64,000 nt of DNA from Arcobacter sp. CECT 8986 (GTDB lineage: Bacteria > Campylobacterota > Campylobacteria > Campylobacterales > Arcobacteraceae), in NCBI RefSeq assembly GCF_004116725.1, contig NZ_PDKG01000002.1, forward strand, positions 421,159-485,158, in the 5' to 3' direction. The notes under the pieces were generated by a model. It was not told the DNA's origin and ran no database searches. It was given only the letters and a program-made list of their open reading frames with translations. A program made the position numbers and the translations under genes. The stretch's first letter is position 1, and each line of letters begins with the position of its first letter. Positions 42,295 to 51,841 of this stretch are shown here, in pieces.

Positions 42295-43077
42295 TTATTT
42301 TCCAATCATAATATCTGATGATTTTATCACGGCAAAAACATTTTGCCCAACTTGTAAATCTAACTGTTTTGCAGCTTCTTTTGTAATAACTGAAGTAATA
42401 GTTTCATGGGTTGAAATCTCAAGTAAAACTTCGCAACTAACTTCACTGAAATTTAGTTTTTGAATTACTCCTTCAATTTTGTTTCTAGCACTTAGTCCTA
42501 GAAGTTCTGAAGTAGCTATCATTACGTTATTAGATTTAAAAATAGCGATAATCTCATCTTCTTTTTTTAAATCTAAAGTTTCAACACTATTTTTTGAAAT
42601 ATTAGAAACCATTTTTTGTTTACTTTTAGTTTCTAATGTAATAGTTGCATTAACATTATCTTCAACAACATTTACAATTTTTACTGCCAATTGATTTCTT
42701 GCACTAATTTGCATCGAGAACCTTTTTAATGATTTTAAACTTCCTGTATTAAAATCTGTAAGATTTGTAAGTTTTTCTAGAAATTTTTTGTGTTCACTTT
42801 GTAGTATAGAATATGTTTGAATAAGGTTTTTACCATATTCAGTAAGTATAGCTCCACCACCACCTTTTCCCCCAGTTTCTTTTTTTACTACAATTTTTGG
42901 ACAAAGGTTATTAATACTATCAACTGCTTCCCATGCTGTTTTATAGCTCATTGGCACAAGTTTTGCTGCTTTACTAATAGAACCTTCTTTTTCTATTGCT
43001 TGTAAAAGTTTAATTCTTTTTTCCAATAAAAATGGAATATCAGAATTTAAAAGTGTAAGTGTAGATTCAAACTGCAT
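42295..43077 (-). CDS. modE: Molybdate-responsive regulator ModE
   Basis: This 260-residue regulator has the N-terminal ModE winged helix (about residues 18-90, KRIKLLQAIEKEGSISKAAKLVPMSYKTAWEAVDSIN split; TGGKGGGGAILTEYG wing) and two C-terminal TOBE domains (about 125-190 and 195-260) that bind molybdate. With molybdate bound it normally represses the transport genes. It is the first gene of its own operon, behind two good ModE boxes, so autoregulation is likely. AAGGAAACAT precedes the ATG and lies within box 1. Confidence 0.92.
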   Translation of the reverse strand: MQFESTLTLLNSDIPFLLEKRIKLLQAIEKEGSISKAAKLVPMSYKTAWEAVDSINNLCPKIVVKKETGGKGGGGAILTEYGKNLIQTYSILQSEHKKFLEKLTNLTDFNTGSLKSLKRFSMQISARNQLAVKIVNVVEDNVNATITLETKSKQKMVSNISKNSVETLDLKKEDEIIAIFKSNNVMIATSELLGLSARNKIEGVIQKLNFSEVSCEVLLEISTHETITSVITKEAAKQLDLQVGQNVFAVIKSSDIMIGK

Positions 43078-43081
43078 ATGT

Positions 43082-43109
43082 TTCCTTATATACTGTATTA
43101 TATAACGAT
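43082..43109. promoter_or_regulatory. ModE box 1
   Basis: Left half TTCCTTATATA, 6 bp spacer CTGTAT, right half TATATAACGAT (99-109). Against the E. coli-type consensus (ATCGnTATATA, 6 bp, TATATAACGAT) the right half matches 11 of 11 and the left about 9. The box covers the modE ribosome-binding site. Confidence 0.7.
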
Positions 43110-43118
43110 AAAAATCTT

Positions 43119-43146
43119 AACGTTATATACCTTAATATATAATGAA
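43119..43146. promoter_or_regulatory. ModE box 2
   Basis: Left half AACGTTATATA, spacer CCTTAA, right half TATATAATGAA. It lies 37 bp from box 1 by start point, between modE and the receiver-kinase gene, and is weaker on the right half (about 9 of 11) than box 1. Confidence 0.65.
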
Positions 43147-43187
43147 AATAAAAATAGAAGTTGTATAAAATCTAATCTTTTTAAAGA

Positions 43188-44384
43188 TTAGATTTTAAAA
43201 GGAAGAGTTATCGTGATTTCAGCACCTTCAAGTTGTTCATCATTGTATTCAAATTGACAATTTCGTGCTTTTATTTTTCCATACATTGAATCATTTACAA
43301 TTTTGTAAGTAATATTAAGTCCTAATCCAATGCCATTTGCTTTATGTTTTGTAGTAAAATATGGTTCAAATATTTTATTTATATGTTCTGTTTTTATTCC
43401 GCCTGCATTATCTTTTAAAACAATATCTATTAAATTGTTTTTATTAATATATGTATCTATAAAAATATATTTTTTTGTATCTATTTTATCTAGTGCATCT
43501 TTTGAGTTTTGAATTAGGTTTACTAAAGCTTGAACTAAACTATTAGGAAGATTAACAAGCTCAATAGAGTCATCTAAATTTGTAATAACATTTATATTAT
43601 TCTCTGTTATTAGATGTTCTCTTGTATCTATTGTTTTATGAACTATATCAGATAAGTTGAATTTTGCAAGTGTATCTTTATATGAATATTCTCTAAAATT
43701 ATCTATCATTTCAGATAAAGATTGTGTAGTTTTCATTATACTTTCTGTTGACCTTGCAACTTCTTCTTCTTTTGATATTCCTAATTCTATATTTAGTTTT
43801 ATTCCAGAAGCCAAAGTAGAGATTAAAGATAATGGTTGTCTCCATTGATGTGCAATATTTCCTATCATCTCACCTAATGCTGCCATTTTACTTTGTTCTA
43901 TTAGTTCTAGTTGTTGTTTTTGAATTTGCTCTTTTAACTCTATTTCTTTTTGTAAAGCTTTATATAAATTATCATTTACTGCTTCAAGTTGTTTGTTTTT
44001 TATGATTACTTCTATATAAAGATTTAACTTATTTATTAATTGATGATTTTCAATTGGTTTTGTAAGATAATCTATTGCTCCAATTTGAAAACCTTTTTGT
44101 TGAAACTCCTCTTCTTTAAAAGCAGCAGTTAAAAAAATGATTGGAATATTTTGTGTTTTTGGATTGCTTTTTAGATATTTTGCTGTATCAAAACCATCAA
44201 GTCCTGGCATTTGAATATCTAATATAATAATATCAATTTCTTCTTTATATGTTATTTTTAGAGCATCTTCACCATTTGATGCTAATATTAAATGTACATT
44301 TTCCAAATATTCTTGGATTAAATATTGTAAAGATACACGGTTTGCTTCTATATCATCAACAGCTAAAATTTTAATTTCTCTCAT
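43188..44384 (-). CDS. Receiver-histidine kinase protein (REC + HisKA/HATPase)
   Basis: This 398-residue soluble protein has an N-terminal receiver (AVDDIEANRV, phospho-Asp in IIILDIQMPGLDG near residue 56, LTAAFK, YLTKPIE) and a coiled coil (about 125-165). A kinase core has H-box NIAHQWRQPLSLISTLASGI, N box NSKDALD, DNAGGI (G1) and GIGLGLNITYKIV (G2). It has no membrane segment, so it is probably driven by phosphoryl transfer from another kinase. It overlaps the CheB-CheR gene by 4 bp and closes a three-gene operon. It may act at the end of a phosphorelay, signalling through its own kinase part. Confidence 0.87.
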   Translation of the reverse strand: MREIKILAVDDIEANRVSLQYLIQEYLENVHLILASNGEDALKITYKEEIDIIILDIQMPGLDGFDTAKYLKSNPKTQNIPIIFLTAAFKEEEFQQKGFQIGAIDYLTKPIENHQLINKLNLYIEVIIKNKQLEAVNDNLYKALQKEIELKEQIQKQQLELIEQSKMAALGEMIGNIAHQWRQPLSLISTLASGIKLNIELGISKEEEVARSTESIMKTTQSLSEMIDNFREYSYKDTLAKFNLSDIVHKTIDTREHLITENNINVITNLDDSIELVNLPNSLVQALVNLIQNSKDALDKIDTKKYIFIDTYINKNNLIDIVLKDNAGGIKTEHINKIFEPYFTTKHKANGIGLGLNITYKIVNDSMYGKIKARNCQFEYNDEQLEGAEITITLPFKI

Positions 44385-46036
44385 ATCTTCCTCTTATATA
44401 TTTTATTACTTTTATCAATTGTTAAAAATTTATCATGATTTTCTAGTGATTCACTCTCTCCCAGAACTAAAAAACCATAATTATCTAATGACTTATCAAA
44501 TAGTGAAAAAATGTTGTCTTTTAAATCTTTATCAAAATAAATAATTACATTTCTACAAAAAATCAACTGAAAATCATTGATTTTACTATCTTCTACTAAG
44601 TTATGCCTAAAAAATAGAATTCTCTCTTTTATCTCTTCTTTAATTTGTACAAAATCGACAAAATCTTTAAAGTATTTACTGAAACTTTCACTACCATCTG
44701 CTTGATAATAATTTTTTAAGAACTGTTTATAATTACTTTTTGAATAGATACCATTTGTTGCGTTTCTTAAAATAACTTCATTTAAATCTGTTGCATAAAT
44801 AAGGCTTCTATCTAATAATCCTAGCTCTTTTAGAAATATTGCAATAGAGTAGGGCTCTTCACCACTACTACAACCTGCACACCATACTTTTATATCTAAA
44901 AAACTATCAAGCTTTGGTAAAATCTCTTCTCTTAACTTTTTAAATACTTCAGGGTTCCTAAAAAAGGTAGTTACATTTACTGATATATTTAAAAATAGGT
45001 CTTTGAATATATTTTTATTTCTTAAAATAATATTTTGAAATTCTAAAAAACTTTTAGGTTTTAATGTACTGTAAAAGAGTTTCACTCTTCTACTAATGTG
45101 TTCTAAATTATATCCAGTGTAATCATATCCATATTTATCATATATTTTATTTAGTAGGCCTTCTAAATCCTCTTTTGTAAATAAATCGCTATTTAAAAAG
45201 TAATTTATATGATTACTTATTTCATCTATTTTTAAAATATAATCATAATTTTTTGTTTTTATAGCATTTTCTAACATCTGTTTTGCTTCACACTCTGCTG
45301 GATCTTCTATTAAAACAGTTGTTCTATTTTGTTGAAGTAGTTTTAGACTATCGCTTCCATCTGCACCATATCCACAAACTAAAACAGCCAATAAATTATT
45401 TCTATACTCATTTGATAAACTCTCAAATGTAGTACTAATAGATGGTCTTGAAAAGTTTCTTTTCTCTTCGTTTGTTAAAAATATAAATCCACCTGCAATA
45501 ATCATATGTTTTCCAGGAGGTGCTGTGTATATTGTTCTTGGTTCAATGCACATATCTGAAGTTGCTTCTACAACTTTATAGTATTTTGTTTTTGATTGTA
45601 AAATACAACTTAAACTACTTCTCTCATCACTTTTATGATGCATTATAATAAAAACTGAGATATTAGAAGGTGGAAGATTCTCAATTATTTTAATAAATTT
45701 TTTTAGACTTCCAGCACTTCCTGCAAGTGCTAAATACTCTAAGTTTAATGTCTTTAGTTTATCCACATGTTTTTTTACTAATTTTACAGTAAATCCCAAA
45801 TCCATCAAATAGCTTTTTAGTGTATTTTCATTTGTTATGATTTTTAGATTGTATTTTATTTTTTGTAAAGCAATTACAATTGAATCTGGAATACATTGGA
45901 TATTTAAGAAGTTTATTTCTATTAATTCATTTGTATTTAATAAATCAAGTAGAAAAGAGATTTGTTCTTTCTTTTCTACTTCTTGTACTATAATTTTTAA
46001 TATATCTGCAGTTTTATGAAAAACTATTTTTTTCAT
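44381..46036 (-). CDS. CheB-CheR fusion (methylesterase-methyltransferase)
   Basis: This 551-residue fusion starts with a STAS-like region (about 1-95: LIEINFLNIQCIPDSIVIALQKIK, split) instead of the receiver of ordinary CheB. A CheB methylesterase domain (about 98-275) has catalytic Ser107 (LAGSAGS), His near 133 (IIMHHKSD) and Asp near 230 (GYGADGSDSL). A CheR methyltransferase domain (about 285-551) has its SAM motif AGCSSGEEPYSIAIFL and FFRNPEVF, then FCRNVIIYFDKD. It overlaps both neighbours by 4 bp in an operon with hybrid kinases and no receptor. It may modify a kinase or distant receptors. Confidence 0.87.
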   Translation of the reverse strand: MKKIVFHKTADILKIIVQEVEKKEQISFLLDLLNTNELIEINFLNIQCIPDSIVIALQKIKYNLKIITNENTLKSYLMDLGFTVKLVKKHVDKLKTLNLEYLALAGSAGSLKKFIKIIENLPPSNISVFIIMHHKSDERSSLSCILQSKTKYYKVVEATSDMCIEPRTIYTAPPGKHMIIAGGFIFLTNEEKRNFSRPSISTTFESLSNEYRNNLLAVLVCGYGADGSDSLKLLQQNRTTVLIEDPAECEAKQMLENAIKTKNYDYILKIDEISNHINYFLNSDLFTKEDLEGLLNKIYDKYGYDYTGYNLEHISRRVKLFYSTLKPKSFLEFQNIILRNKNIFKDLFLNISVNVTTFFRNPEVFKKLREEILPKLDSFLDIKVWCAGCSSGEEPYSIAIFLKELGLLDRSLIYATDLNEVILRNATNGIYSKSNYKQFLKNYYQADGSESFSKYFKDFVDFVQIKEEIKERILFFRHNLVEDSKINDFQLIFCRNVIIYFDKDLKDNIFSLFDKSLDNYGFLVLGESESLENHDKFLTIDKSNKIYKRKI

Positions 46037-49000
46037 TTATGTTTTTTATTACTCCATAATTTAATTAAATTAGCTAAAATATTTATATCAATAGGTTTAG
46101 ATAAATAATCATCAGCTCCTAACTTGATACATTTTTCTCTATCATCTTTCATGGCTTTTGCAGTTACAGCGATAATTGGAATATTTTTGATTTTTTCATT
46201 TTCTCTAATTTTTTCCATCGCTTCATAACCATCCATTACTGGCATCATTATATCCATCAATACTAAATCAACTTGATTTTTATCTAAGAAGTCTAAGGCT
46301 TCTTGACCATTAAAAGCTGTAAATGTAGTTGCATTGAACTCTTTTAATGCAGCATCTAATACAAAAATATTTTTTATATCATCATCTACAATTAAGACTT
46401 TTTTATCACTTAAATCTACATCTTTAAATATCTCTTTTGTCTCTTCTTTCTCTTCTTCTCTATGTAAGAAAAGATTTATTTCATTTAGTATTCTTTCATT
46501 TGAATTTGCTGTTTTTACAATAATACTATTACTATACTCTTGAAGTCTAACTTTCTCTTCTTTTGTTAAATCTTTTGCAGTATAGATAATAATAGGAAGT
46601 TTTGGATGTTTATTTTTTATAAATTCACATACTTCTTGACCTGTTCCATCCATCAAACTTAAATCAACTACAACTGTATCATACTTCTCTGTTTTTAATT
46701 CATCTATTGCATCTTGTGCACTATTTACAGCAGTGATTTTAACATCATCTGTACCAATTAGCTCTATTAGTGCTTCTTTTTGTATATCATTGTCTTCTAC
46801 AATAAGTAAGTCTTTTATCTCTTTTTTGTTGATATTTTCTATTGAATTAATAACATTATTAATATCACCATCTAAAACAGGTTTTTGTAAATAACCAATT
46901 GCACCAAGTTTTAATGTTTCGCTATTTTTATCTTTTGAAGAGATAATATGTACAGGAATATTTTTTGTTGCTTGTTTTGATTTTAACTCTTTTAATACTT
47001 CGATACCATCCATATCAGGAAGAGTTAAATCAAGCATAATACCTTTTATATTATATTTTTTAACCAGTTCTAATCCTGTTGATGCATTAAGTGCAATAAG
47101 TCCATAGTTACCACTTTTTTTAATCTCTTCATATACAATTGAAGAGAATACTTCATCATCATCAATAATTAAAAATGCTTCTTTTGTATTATCTAAATGT
47201 TTTCTATCATCAACTACTATCTCTTCTTGCTCTTCAAATGATAAAGAAGGTTTACTTACAAAATTACTTTTTTCTTCTATATCTTCTTCTATGTGATGTT
47301 CATCACTTTTATTTAAATTAGGTAAATCAATACTAAATTTACTACCTTTATTCTCTTTAGATTCTAAAGAGATATATCCACCAAGAAGTTTACTTAACTC
47401 TCTTGAAATAGATAATCCAAGTCCAGTTCCACCATATTGTCTACTTGTACTTCCATCAGCTTGAGTAAATGCTTTGAAAATAAGTTCTTGTTTATCTTCT
47501 GGTATTCCAATTCCAGTATCTTGAACACTTATACAAAAATCTTTTGTCAAATCTTTAGAAGGAGCTATACTTAAAGTAATAGTTCCATTTTTTGTAAATT
47601 TTAATGAGTTAGAAATAAGATTTCTAATGATTTGTGAGATTCTATCTTTATCATTATAAATTGGCGCATTATAAGTGTCTTCTATTTCAAGTTTAATGCC
47701 TTTTTCAATTGCTGTGTAGTTAAAAATCTCTTTCATTTGTTCTAATAAATCAATACTATTAAATTTATCAACTATTAGTTCCATTTTCCCTGATTCTACT
47801 TTTGATAAATCTAAAATATCATTTATTAGTCTTAATAACTCATTTCCAGATTCAAATATAGTTTTGGCTTTTTTAATATCATCATCACTTAAAGTTTTTT
47901 TGCTATTTTTTTGAAGTAGAGAAGATAATAATATTATTGAATTTAATGGTGTTCTTAATTCATGTGACATATTTGCTAAAAATTCAGATTTATATTTTCC
48001 TGATTGCTCTAACTCTTTTGCTTTTTGTTCAATCTCTTTTTTTGTATCTTCTAAAAGTCTGTTTTGTTCTTTTAGATTTTGTTCTGAGATTTTTAATTGT
48101 TGTTGTTGCTCTTCCATATTAGCATTTGCTTCTTCTAATTGCTGTTGTTGCTCTTCTAAGTTAGCATTTGCTTCTTCTAGTTGTTGCTGTTGCTCTTCCA
48201 TATTAGCATTTGCTTCTTCTAGTTTTATTTGGTTGATTTCTAGTTCTGCATTTGCTTTTTTTGTCTCTTCTAAAAGCTCTTTTACTTTTTTGTTTTTAAT
48301 TGCACTTGATATTGCAATACAAATAGTTCTATTAATATTATCAAAGAAATCTAATATCTTTTTGTCAAAAGAAGTAAATGAACCAATTTCAATAACACCA
48401 AATATCTCTTTATTATAAATAAGAGGGAAAGTATATGTATTAAAAGAACTTTGTGTTGTTGTTCCTGTTGTTATTAAAGATTCATCTTTTTTAATATTTG
48501 TTAAAAGTATTGGTTTTTTTTGAAATGCAACTTGACCAATAATCCCCTCTTTTAAGTCAAATTCATTTGATAGCTCATCTCTTCTTACATGGGCAAAACT
48601 AGAGTATTCTCTTAACTTTTTATCATTTTCATTATAAATATAAAGTACTGCAACACCTGCATTTACATAATTACTTATAAAGTTTATAGATTCATCAGTA
48701 ACAGCTTTTAAATCTTTTAAATTGATTAGAATTTGATTTAGTTGATTAACCCCATCTTTTATCCAAGTCTCTATTTCTACTTTTTTTATATTTTCTTGCG
48801 TTCTAACAATCCCTTTGTTTACGGCTTTACTCATCAATCCAATTTCATCTTTTGAATTAATCTCTAAAAGTTTTACTTCATCTGATTCTCTATTTAAGAA
48901 TTTAAAGAATGTTAGTAATCCATCTTGAAATTTATTCAAAGAGTTAATTATATATTTTTGAATAACCAAATAAAGAATTAAAGATACAACCAATAAAGTA

Positions 49001-50004
49001 ATTAAACTTATAATTAATAATGTTCTTTTTAACTCTTCTGGTGTTTTTAAAACTTCCTTTAAATCAACTTGAGATACAACTGCCCAAGATAAGTTTTTAT
49101 TGATATTAAAATGTGTGTATGAAGATAGAACTTCTTTACCTCTAAAATCAATATTTGTTTTTGTATCAGTAAAACCTTTAAATGCTTCTTCTACTGGAAG
49201 AGTATTTATAAATCCAACTTTAGGATTTTTAAGTGAAGCTTCAAGTGAGTGAGTTGTAGGTGCTAGAAAACTATTACTTCTCATTAAGTGATCTTTTCCT
49301 ACTAAATAATCTTCATGTGTTGTTGCATATCCTGCTCTAAAATTCATAATATCTTCAATACTACTTAATTTTAGTTTTAAAACAACAACTGCTTTAAACT
49401 CTCCATCTATATAAATAGGTGAAGCTAAAAACATTGCAGGACCATAATCATTTGGAGCATATTTATGCACATCACTATATACAATTTTTCTTGTATCTTT
49501 TACTTCTTTCCAGATTTTACCCAATGTTGAATCTGTAAGTGTACCTGTTGCTAGATTTTCTCCATAATCAGATAATTTTTTATATGTATAAAATACATGT
49601 CCATATTTAGAAACTAAAATAACATCACTAAATGGATAAGTATTTGTATAGTCTTTATAAAAACTATCCCATTTTGGAAGTGCTTGTTTTATCTTTTTGT
49701 TATCAATTGGAAACTTCTCAAATTTATCATAGCCTATTTGTTTATGTAAATTTTCAAATTCAACAGTTAAATTTTTAACAAATGGTGTATCCGAAAGAAG
49801 ATTTACTTGCTTTGTATATAATTTAAAAAGTTCTTGTAATTGTCTAACTTTTGAATCTCTTGTTGCTGTTAATGCTTTGTATTTTTGTTCAATTAGAGTG
49901 TTTTCTGCTTCTTTTATAGAAATAACACCTAAAATTGTTGATAGAAAAATCAAAGAAAATATTGAGAGTATAAAAAGTTTAATTTTGATTGATAAGTTTT
50001 TCAT
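46033..50004 (-). CDS. Triple-receiver hybrid sensor histidine kinase
   Basis: This 1,323-residue hybrid kinase has TM1 at about residues 7-27, a double-Cache-like periplasmic domain (about 35-320), TM2 at 325-348, and a GAF domain near 435-575. A glutamine-rich coiled coil (590-675) includes three exact-length LEEANAN-(M/L)-EEQQQQ units. HisKA has SHELRTPLNSIILL with the phospho-His near residue 681. HATPase has DTGIGIPED and GTGLGLSISREL. Three receivers follow (about 945-1055, 1065-1180, 1200-1318), with phospho-Asp in LDLTLPDMDG, VDLSLMDG and MDIMMPVMDG. It leads an operon with the CheB-CheR fusion and a REC kinase. Confidence 0.9.
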   Translation of the reverse strand: MKNLSIKIKLFILSIFSLIFLSTILGVISIKEAENTLIEQKYKALTATRDSKVRQLQELFKLYTKQVNLLSDTPFVKNLTVEFENLHKQIGYDKFEKFPIDNKKIKQALPKWDSFYKDYTNTYPFSDVILVSKYGHVFYTYKKLSDYGENLATGTLTDSTLGKIWKEVKDTRKIVYSDVHKYAPNDYGPAMFLASPIYIDGEFKAVVVLKLKLSSIEDIMNFRAGYATTHEDYLVGKDHLMRSNSFLAPTTHSLEASLKNPKVGFINTLPVEEAFKGFTDTKTNIDFRGKEVLSSYTHFNINKNLSWAVVSQVDLKEVLKTPEELKRTLLIISLITLLVVSLILYLVIQKYIINSLNKFQDGLLTFFKFLNRESDEVKLLEINSKDEIGLMSKAVNKGIVRTQENIKKVEIETWIKDGVNQLNQILINLKDLKAVTDESINFISNYVNAGVAVLYIYNENDKKLREYSSFAHVRRDELSNEFDLKEGIIGQVAFQKKPILLTNIKKDESLITTGTTTQSSFNTYTFPLIYNKEIFGVIEIGSFTSFDKKILDFFDNINRTICIAISSAIKNKKVKELLEETKKANAELEINQIKLEEANANMEEQQQQLEEANANLEEQQQQLEEANANMEEQQQQLKISEQNLKEQNRLLEDTKKEIEQKAKELEQSGKYKSEFLANMSHELRTPLNSIILLSSLLQKNSKKTLSDDDIKKAKTIFESGNELLRLINDILDLSKVESGKMELIVDKFNSIDLLEQMKEIFNYTAIEKGIKLEIEDTYNAPIYNDKDRISQIIRNLISNSLKFTKNGTITLSIAPSKDLTKDFCISVQDTGIGIPEDKQELIFKAFTQADGSTSRQYGGTGLGLSISRELSKLLGGYISLESKENKGSKFSIDLPNLNKSDEHHIEEDIEEKSNFVSKPSLSFEEQEEIVVDDRKHLDNTKEAFLIIDDDEVFSSIVYEEIKKSGNYGLIALNASTGLELVKKYNIKGIMLDLTLPDMDGIEVLKELKSKQATKNIPVHIISSKDKNSETLKLGAIGYLQKPVLDGDINNVINSIENINKKEIKDLLIVEDNDIQKEALIELIGTDDVKITAVNSAQDAIDELKTEKYDTVVVDLSLMDGTGQEVCEFIKNKHPKLPIIIYTAKDLTKEEKVRLQEYSNSIIVKTANSNERILNEINLFLHREEEKEETKEIFKDVDLSDKKVLIVDDDIKNIFVLDAALKEFNATTFTAFNGQEALDFLDKNQVDLVLMDIMMPVMDGYEAMEKIRENEKIKNIPIIAVTAKAMKDDREKCIKLGADDYLSKPIDINILANLIKLWSNKKHK
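48097..48222 (-). repeat. Three tandem 42-bp coding repeats in the hybrid kinase coiled coil
   Basis: Three consecutive 42-bp units (48097-48138, 48139-48180, 48181-48222) encode 14 residues each, LEEANANMEEQQQQ or the M-to-L variant. The 14-residue period equals two heptads, so copy-number change keeps the coiled coil in register. Confidence 0.85.
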
Positions 50005-50175
50005 CTAGCCTCTTTTAATTTAATTAGTACTATTTTATCATTATGTTACTTTATGTTTTTAAAAATAGATTTATATTTAATTTATAAACTAAAATTCAAC
50101 AGTGCATATATTAATTTTCAAATCAGAAAGATTTAGATATAATCGCGATAGCTTACAAATTGGAGTATATTTTAT

Positions 50176-51774
50176 ATGGTACAAATAGTTAATTTGAAGA
50201 AAGCTTTTGGAGCAAGAGTTTTATTTCAAGATATAAATTTAAAATTTGATACAGGGAAAAGATATGGACTTATCGGTGCAAATGGTGCTGGTAAAACAAC
50301 TTTCCTTAAAATTCTTTCTGGACAAGAAGATGCAACAGAAGGTGAAGTACAAATTCAAAATGGTAAAAAAGTAGGGGTTCTTTCACAAAATCAATTTGCA
50401 TATGAAGAATACTCTATTTTTGATACAGTACTTTTAGGTAACAAAAGACTTTATGATGCAATAAAAGAGAAAGAAAAACTTTATATGAGTGAAGAGTTTA
50501 CTGATGAAGTAAACCAAAGACTAGGTGAATTAGAAATAATTAGTGTTGAAGAAGACCCAACATATGAATATGATGTTAAAATTACTAGAATATTAGAAGA
50601 TTTAGGTTTCCCAGCTTCTCAACACCAAGATTTAATGAGTTCTTTAACGGGTGGAGATAAATTTAAAGTTTTATTAGCACAAGTATTATATCCAAAACCT
50701 GATATTTTATTTCTAGATGAGCCTACAAATAACCTTGACATTGAAACAATTGGTTGGTTAGAAAATCAACTTCAACACCACGATGGTACTATGGTTGTTA
50801 TCTCTCACGATAGACACTTCTTAAATGCAGTATGTACTCATATTTTAGATGTTGATTATAAACAAATTAGAGAGTTTACTGGTAATTATGATGATTGGTA
50901 TATCGCATCAACTGTTATTGCAAAACAACAAGCAGCTGATAGAGATAAGAAATTAAAAGAAAAAGATGAGTTAGAAAAATTCATCGCTAGATTTAGTGCA
51001 AATGCATCAAAAGCAAAACAAGCAACTTCAAGACAAAAACAACTTGATAAATTAGATATTAGTTCTATTCAATTATCAAGTAGAAGAGACCCTTCTATTA
51101 TTTTTAAACAAAAAAGAGAAGTTGGTAAAGAGCTTTTAAGTGTAAAAAATATCTCTAAATCTTATGATGAGCATGTTGTATTAAAAGATATCTCTTTTAC
51201 AGTTGAAAAAGATGACAAAATTGCACTTATTGGACCAAATGGTATTGGTAAAACTACTTTATGTGAGATTATTGTAGAAAATCTGAAACCAGATAGTGGA
51301 GAAATTCACTGGGGTGCAACTATTCAAAATGGATATTTTCCACAAAATGCTACTGATATTATTAAAGGTGATGTAACTTTATATGATTGGTTAAGAAACT
51401 TTGATAAAGAAGCAGATATTAATGAAATTAGAAACTGTTTAGGAAGAATGTTATTTAACGGTCAAGAGCAAGAGAAAAAAGTTGAGTCTTGTTCTGGGGG
51501 TGAAAAACATAGAATGTGGCTTTCAAAAATAATGTTAGAGCAACCTAACTTTATGGTATTAGATGAGCCTACAAACCACTTAGACTTAGAAGCAATTATT
51601 GCTTTAGGTGAAGCATTACATGAGTATCCAGGTTCTGTAATTTGTGTATCACACGATAGGGAATTATTAGATGCTTATGCAAATAGAATTTTTGCAATTC
51701 AACCAGATGGAACAATTTTAGATTTCAAAGGTACTTATGAAGAGTACATTGAATTTAAACAAAACAATGCATAA
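50176..51774 (+). CDS. ybiT: ABC-F ATPase YbiT
   Basis: This 532-residue protein has two ABC ATPase domains joined by the ABC-F linker and is close to E. coli YbiT in length and order. Walker A loops are GANGAGKTT and GPNGIGKTT; signatures are SLTGGDKFK and SCSGGEKHR; Walker B motifs are ILFLDEPTNNLD and FMVLDEPTNHLD. The linker contains FIARFSANASKAKQATSRQKQ split. ABC-F proteins act on the ribosome rather than as transporters. A TATAAT at 50138-50143 is the probable -10. It ends in a terminator shared with the thioesterase gene. Confidence 0.9.
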   Translation: MVQIVNLKKAFGARVLFQDINLKFDTGKRYGLIGANGAGKTTFLKILSGQEDATEGEVQIQNGKKVGVLSQNQFAYEEYSIFDTVLLGNKRLYDAIKEKEKLYMSEEFTDEVNQRLGELEIISVEEDPTYEYDVKITRILEDLGFPASQHQDLMSSLTGGDKFKVLLAQVLYPKPDILFLDEPTNNLDIETIGWLENQLQHHDGTMVVISHDRHFLNAVCTHILDVDYKQIREFTGNYDDWYIASTVIAKQQAADRDKKLKEKDELEKFIARFSANASKAKQATSRQKQLDKLDISSIQLSSRRDPSIIFKQKREVGKELLSVKNISKSYDEHVVLKDISFTVEKDDKIALIGPNGIGKTTLCEIIVENLKPDSGEIHWGATIQNGYFPQNATDIIKGDVTLYDWLRNFDKEADINEIRNCLGRMLFNGQEQEKKVESCSGGEKHRMWLSKIMLEQPNFMVLDEPTNHLDLEAIIALGEALHEYPGSVICVSHDRELLDAYANRIFAIQPDGTILDFKGTYEEYIEFKQNNA

Positions 51775-51795
51775 GTAGAAACTTTTCTACTTATG
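51770..51795 (+). terminator. Terminator after ybiT
   Basis: CATAAGTAGA (51770-51779) and TCTACTTATG (51786-51795) form a 10-bp stem around AACTTT, covering the stop codon. Confidence 0.6.
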
Positions 51796-51804
51796 TGAAA
51801 CTAT

Positions 51805-51841
51805 TTATAAAAAAGAAGAAGTCTACTTACTTTTAGTAGAC
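51805..51841 (-). terminator. Intrinsic terminator of the first thioesterase gene
   Basis: On the minus strand GTCTACT and AGTAGAC (51841-51821) pair around a 7-nt loop, followed by TTCTTCTTTTTTAT. It overlaps the last codons and stop of the gene. Confidence 0.75.

Noticed and set aside
48097..48222. Regular short repeats that could be taken for a CRISPR array
   Set aside because: The units are contiguous, have no spacers, and are in frame inside a coiled coil of a kinase gene.
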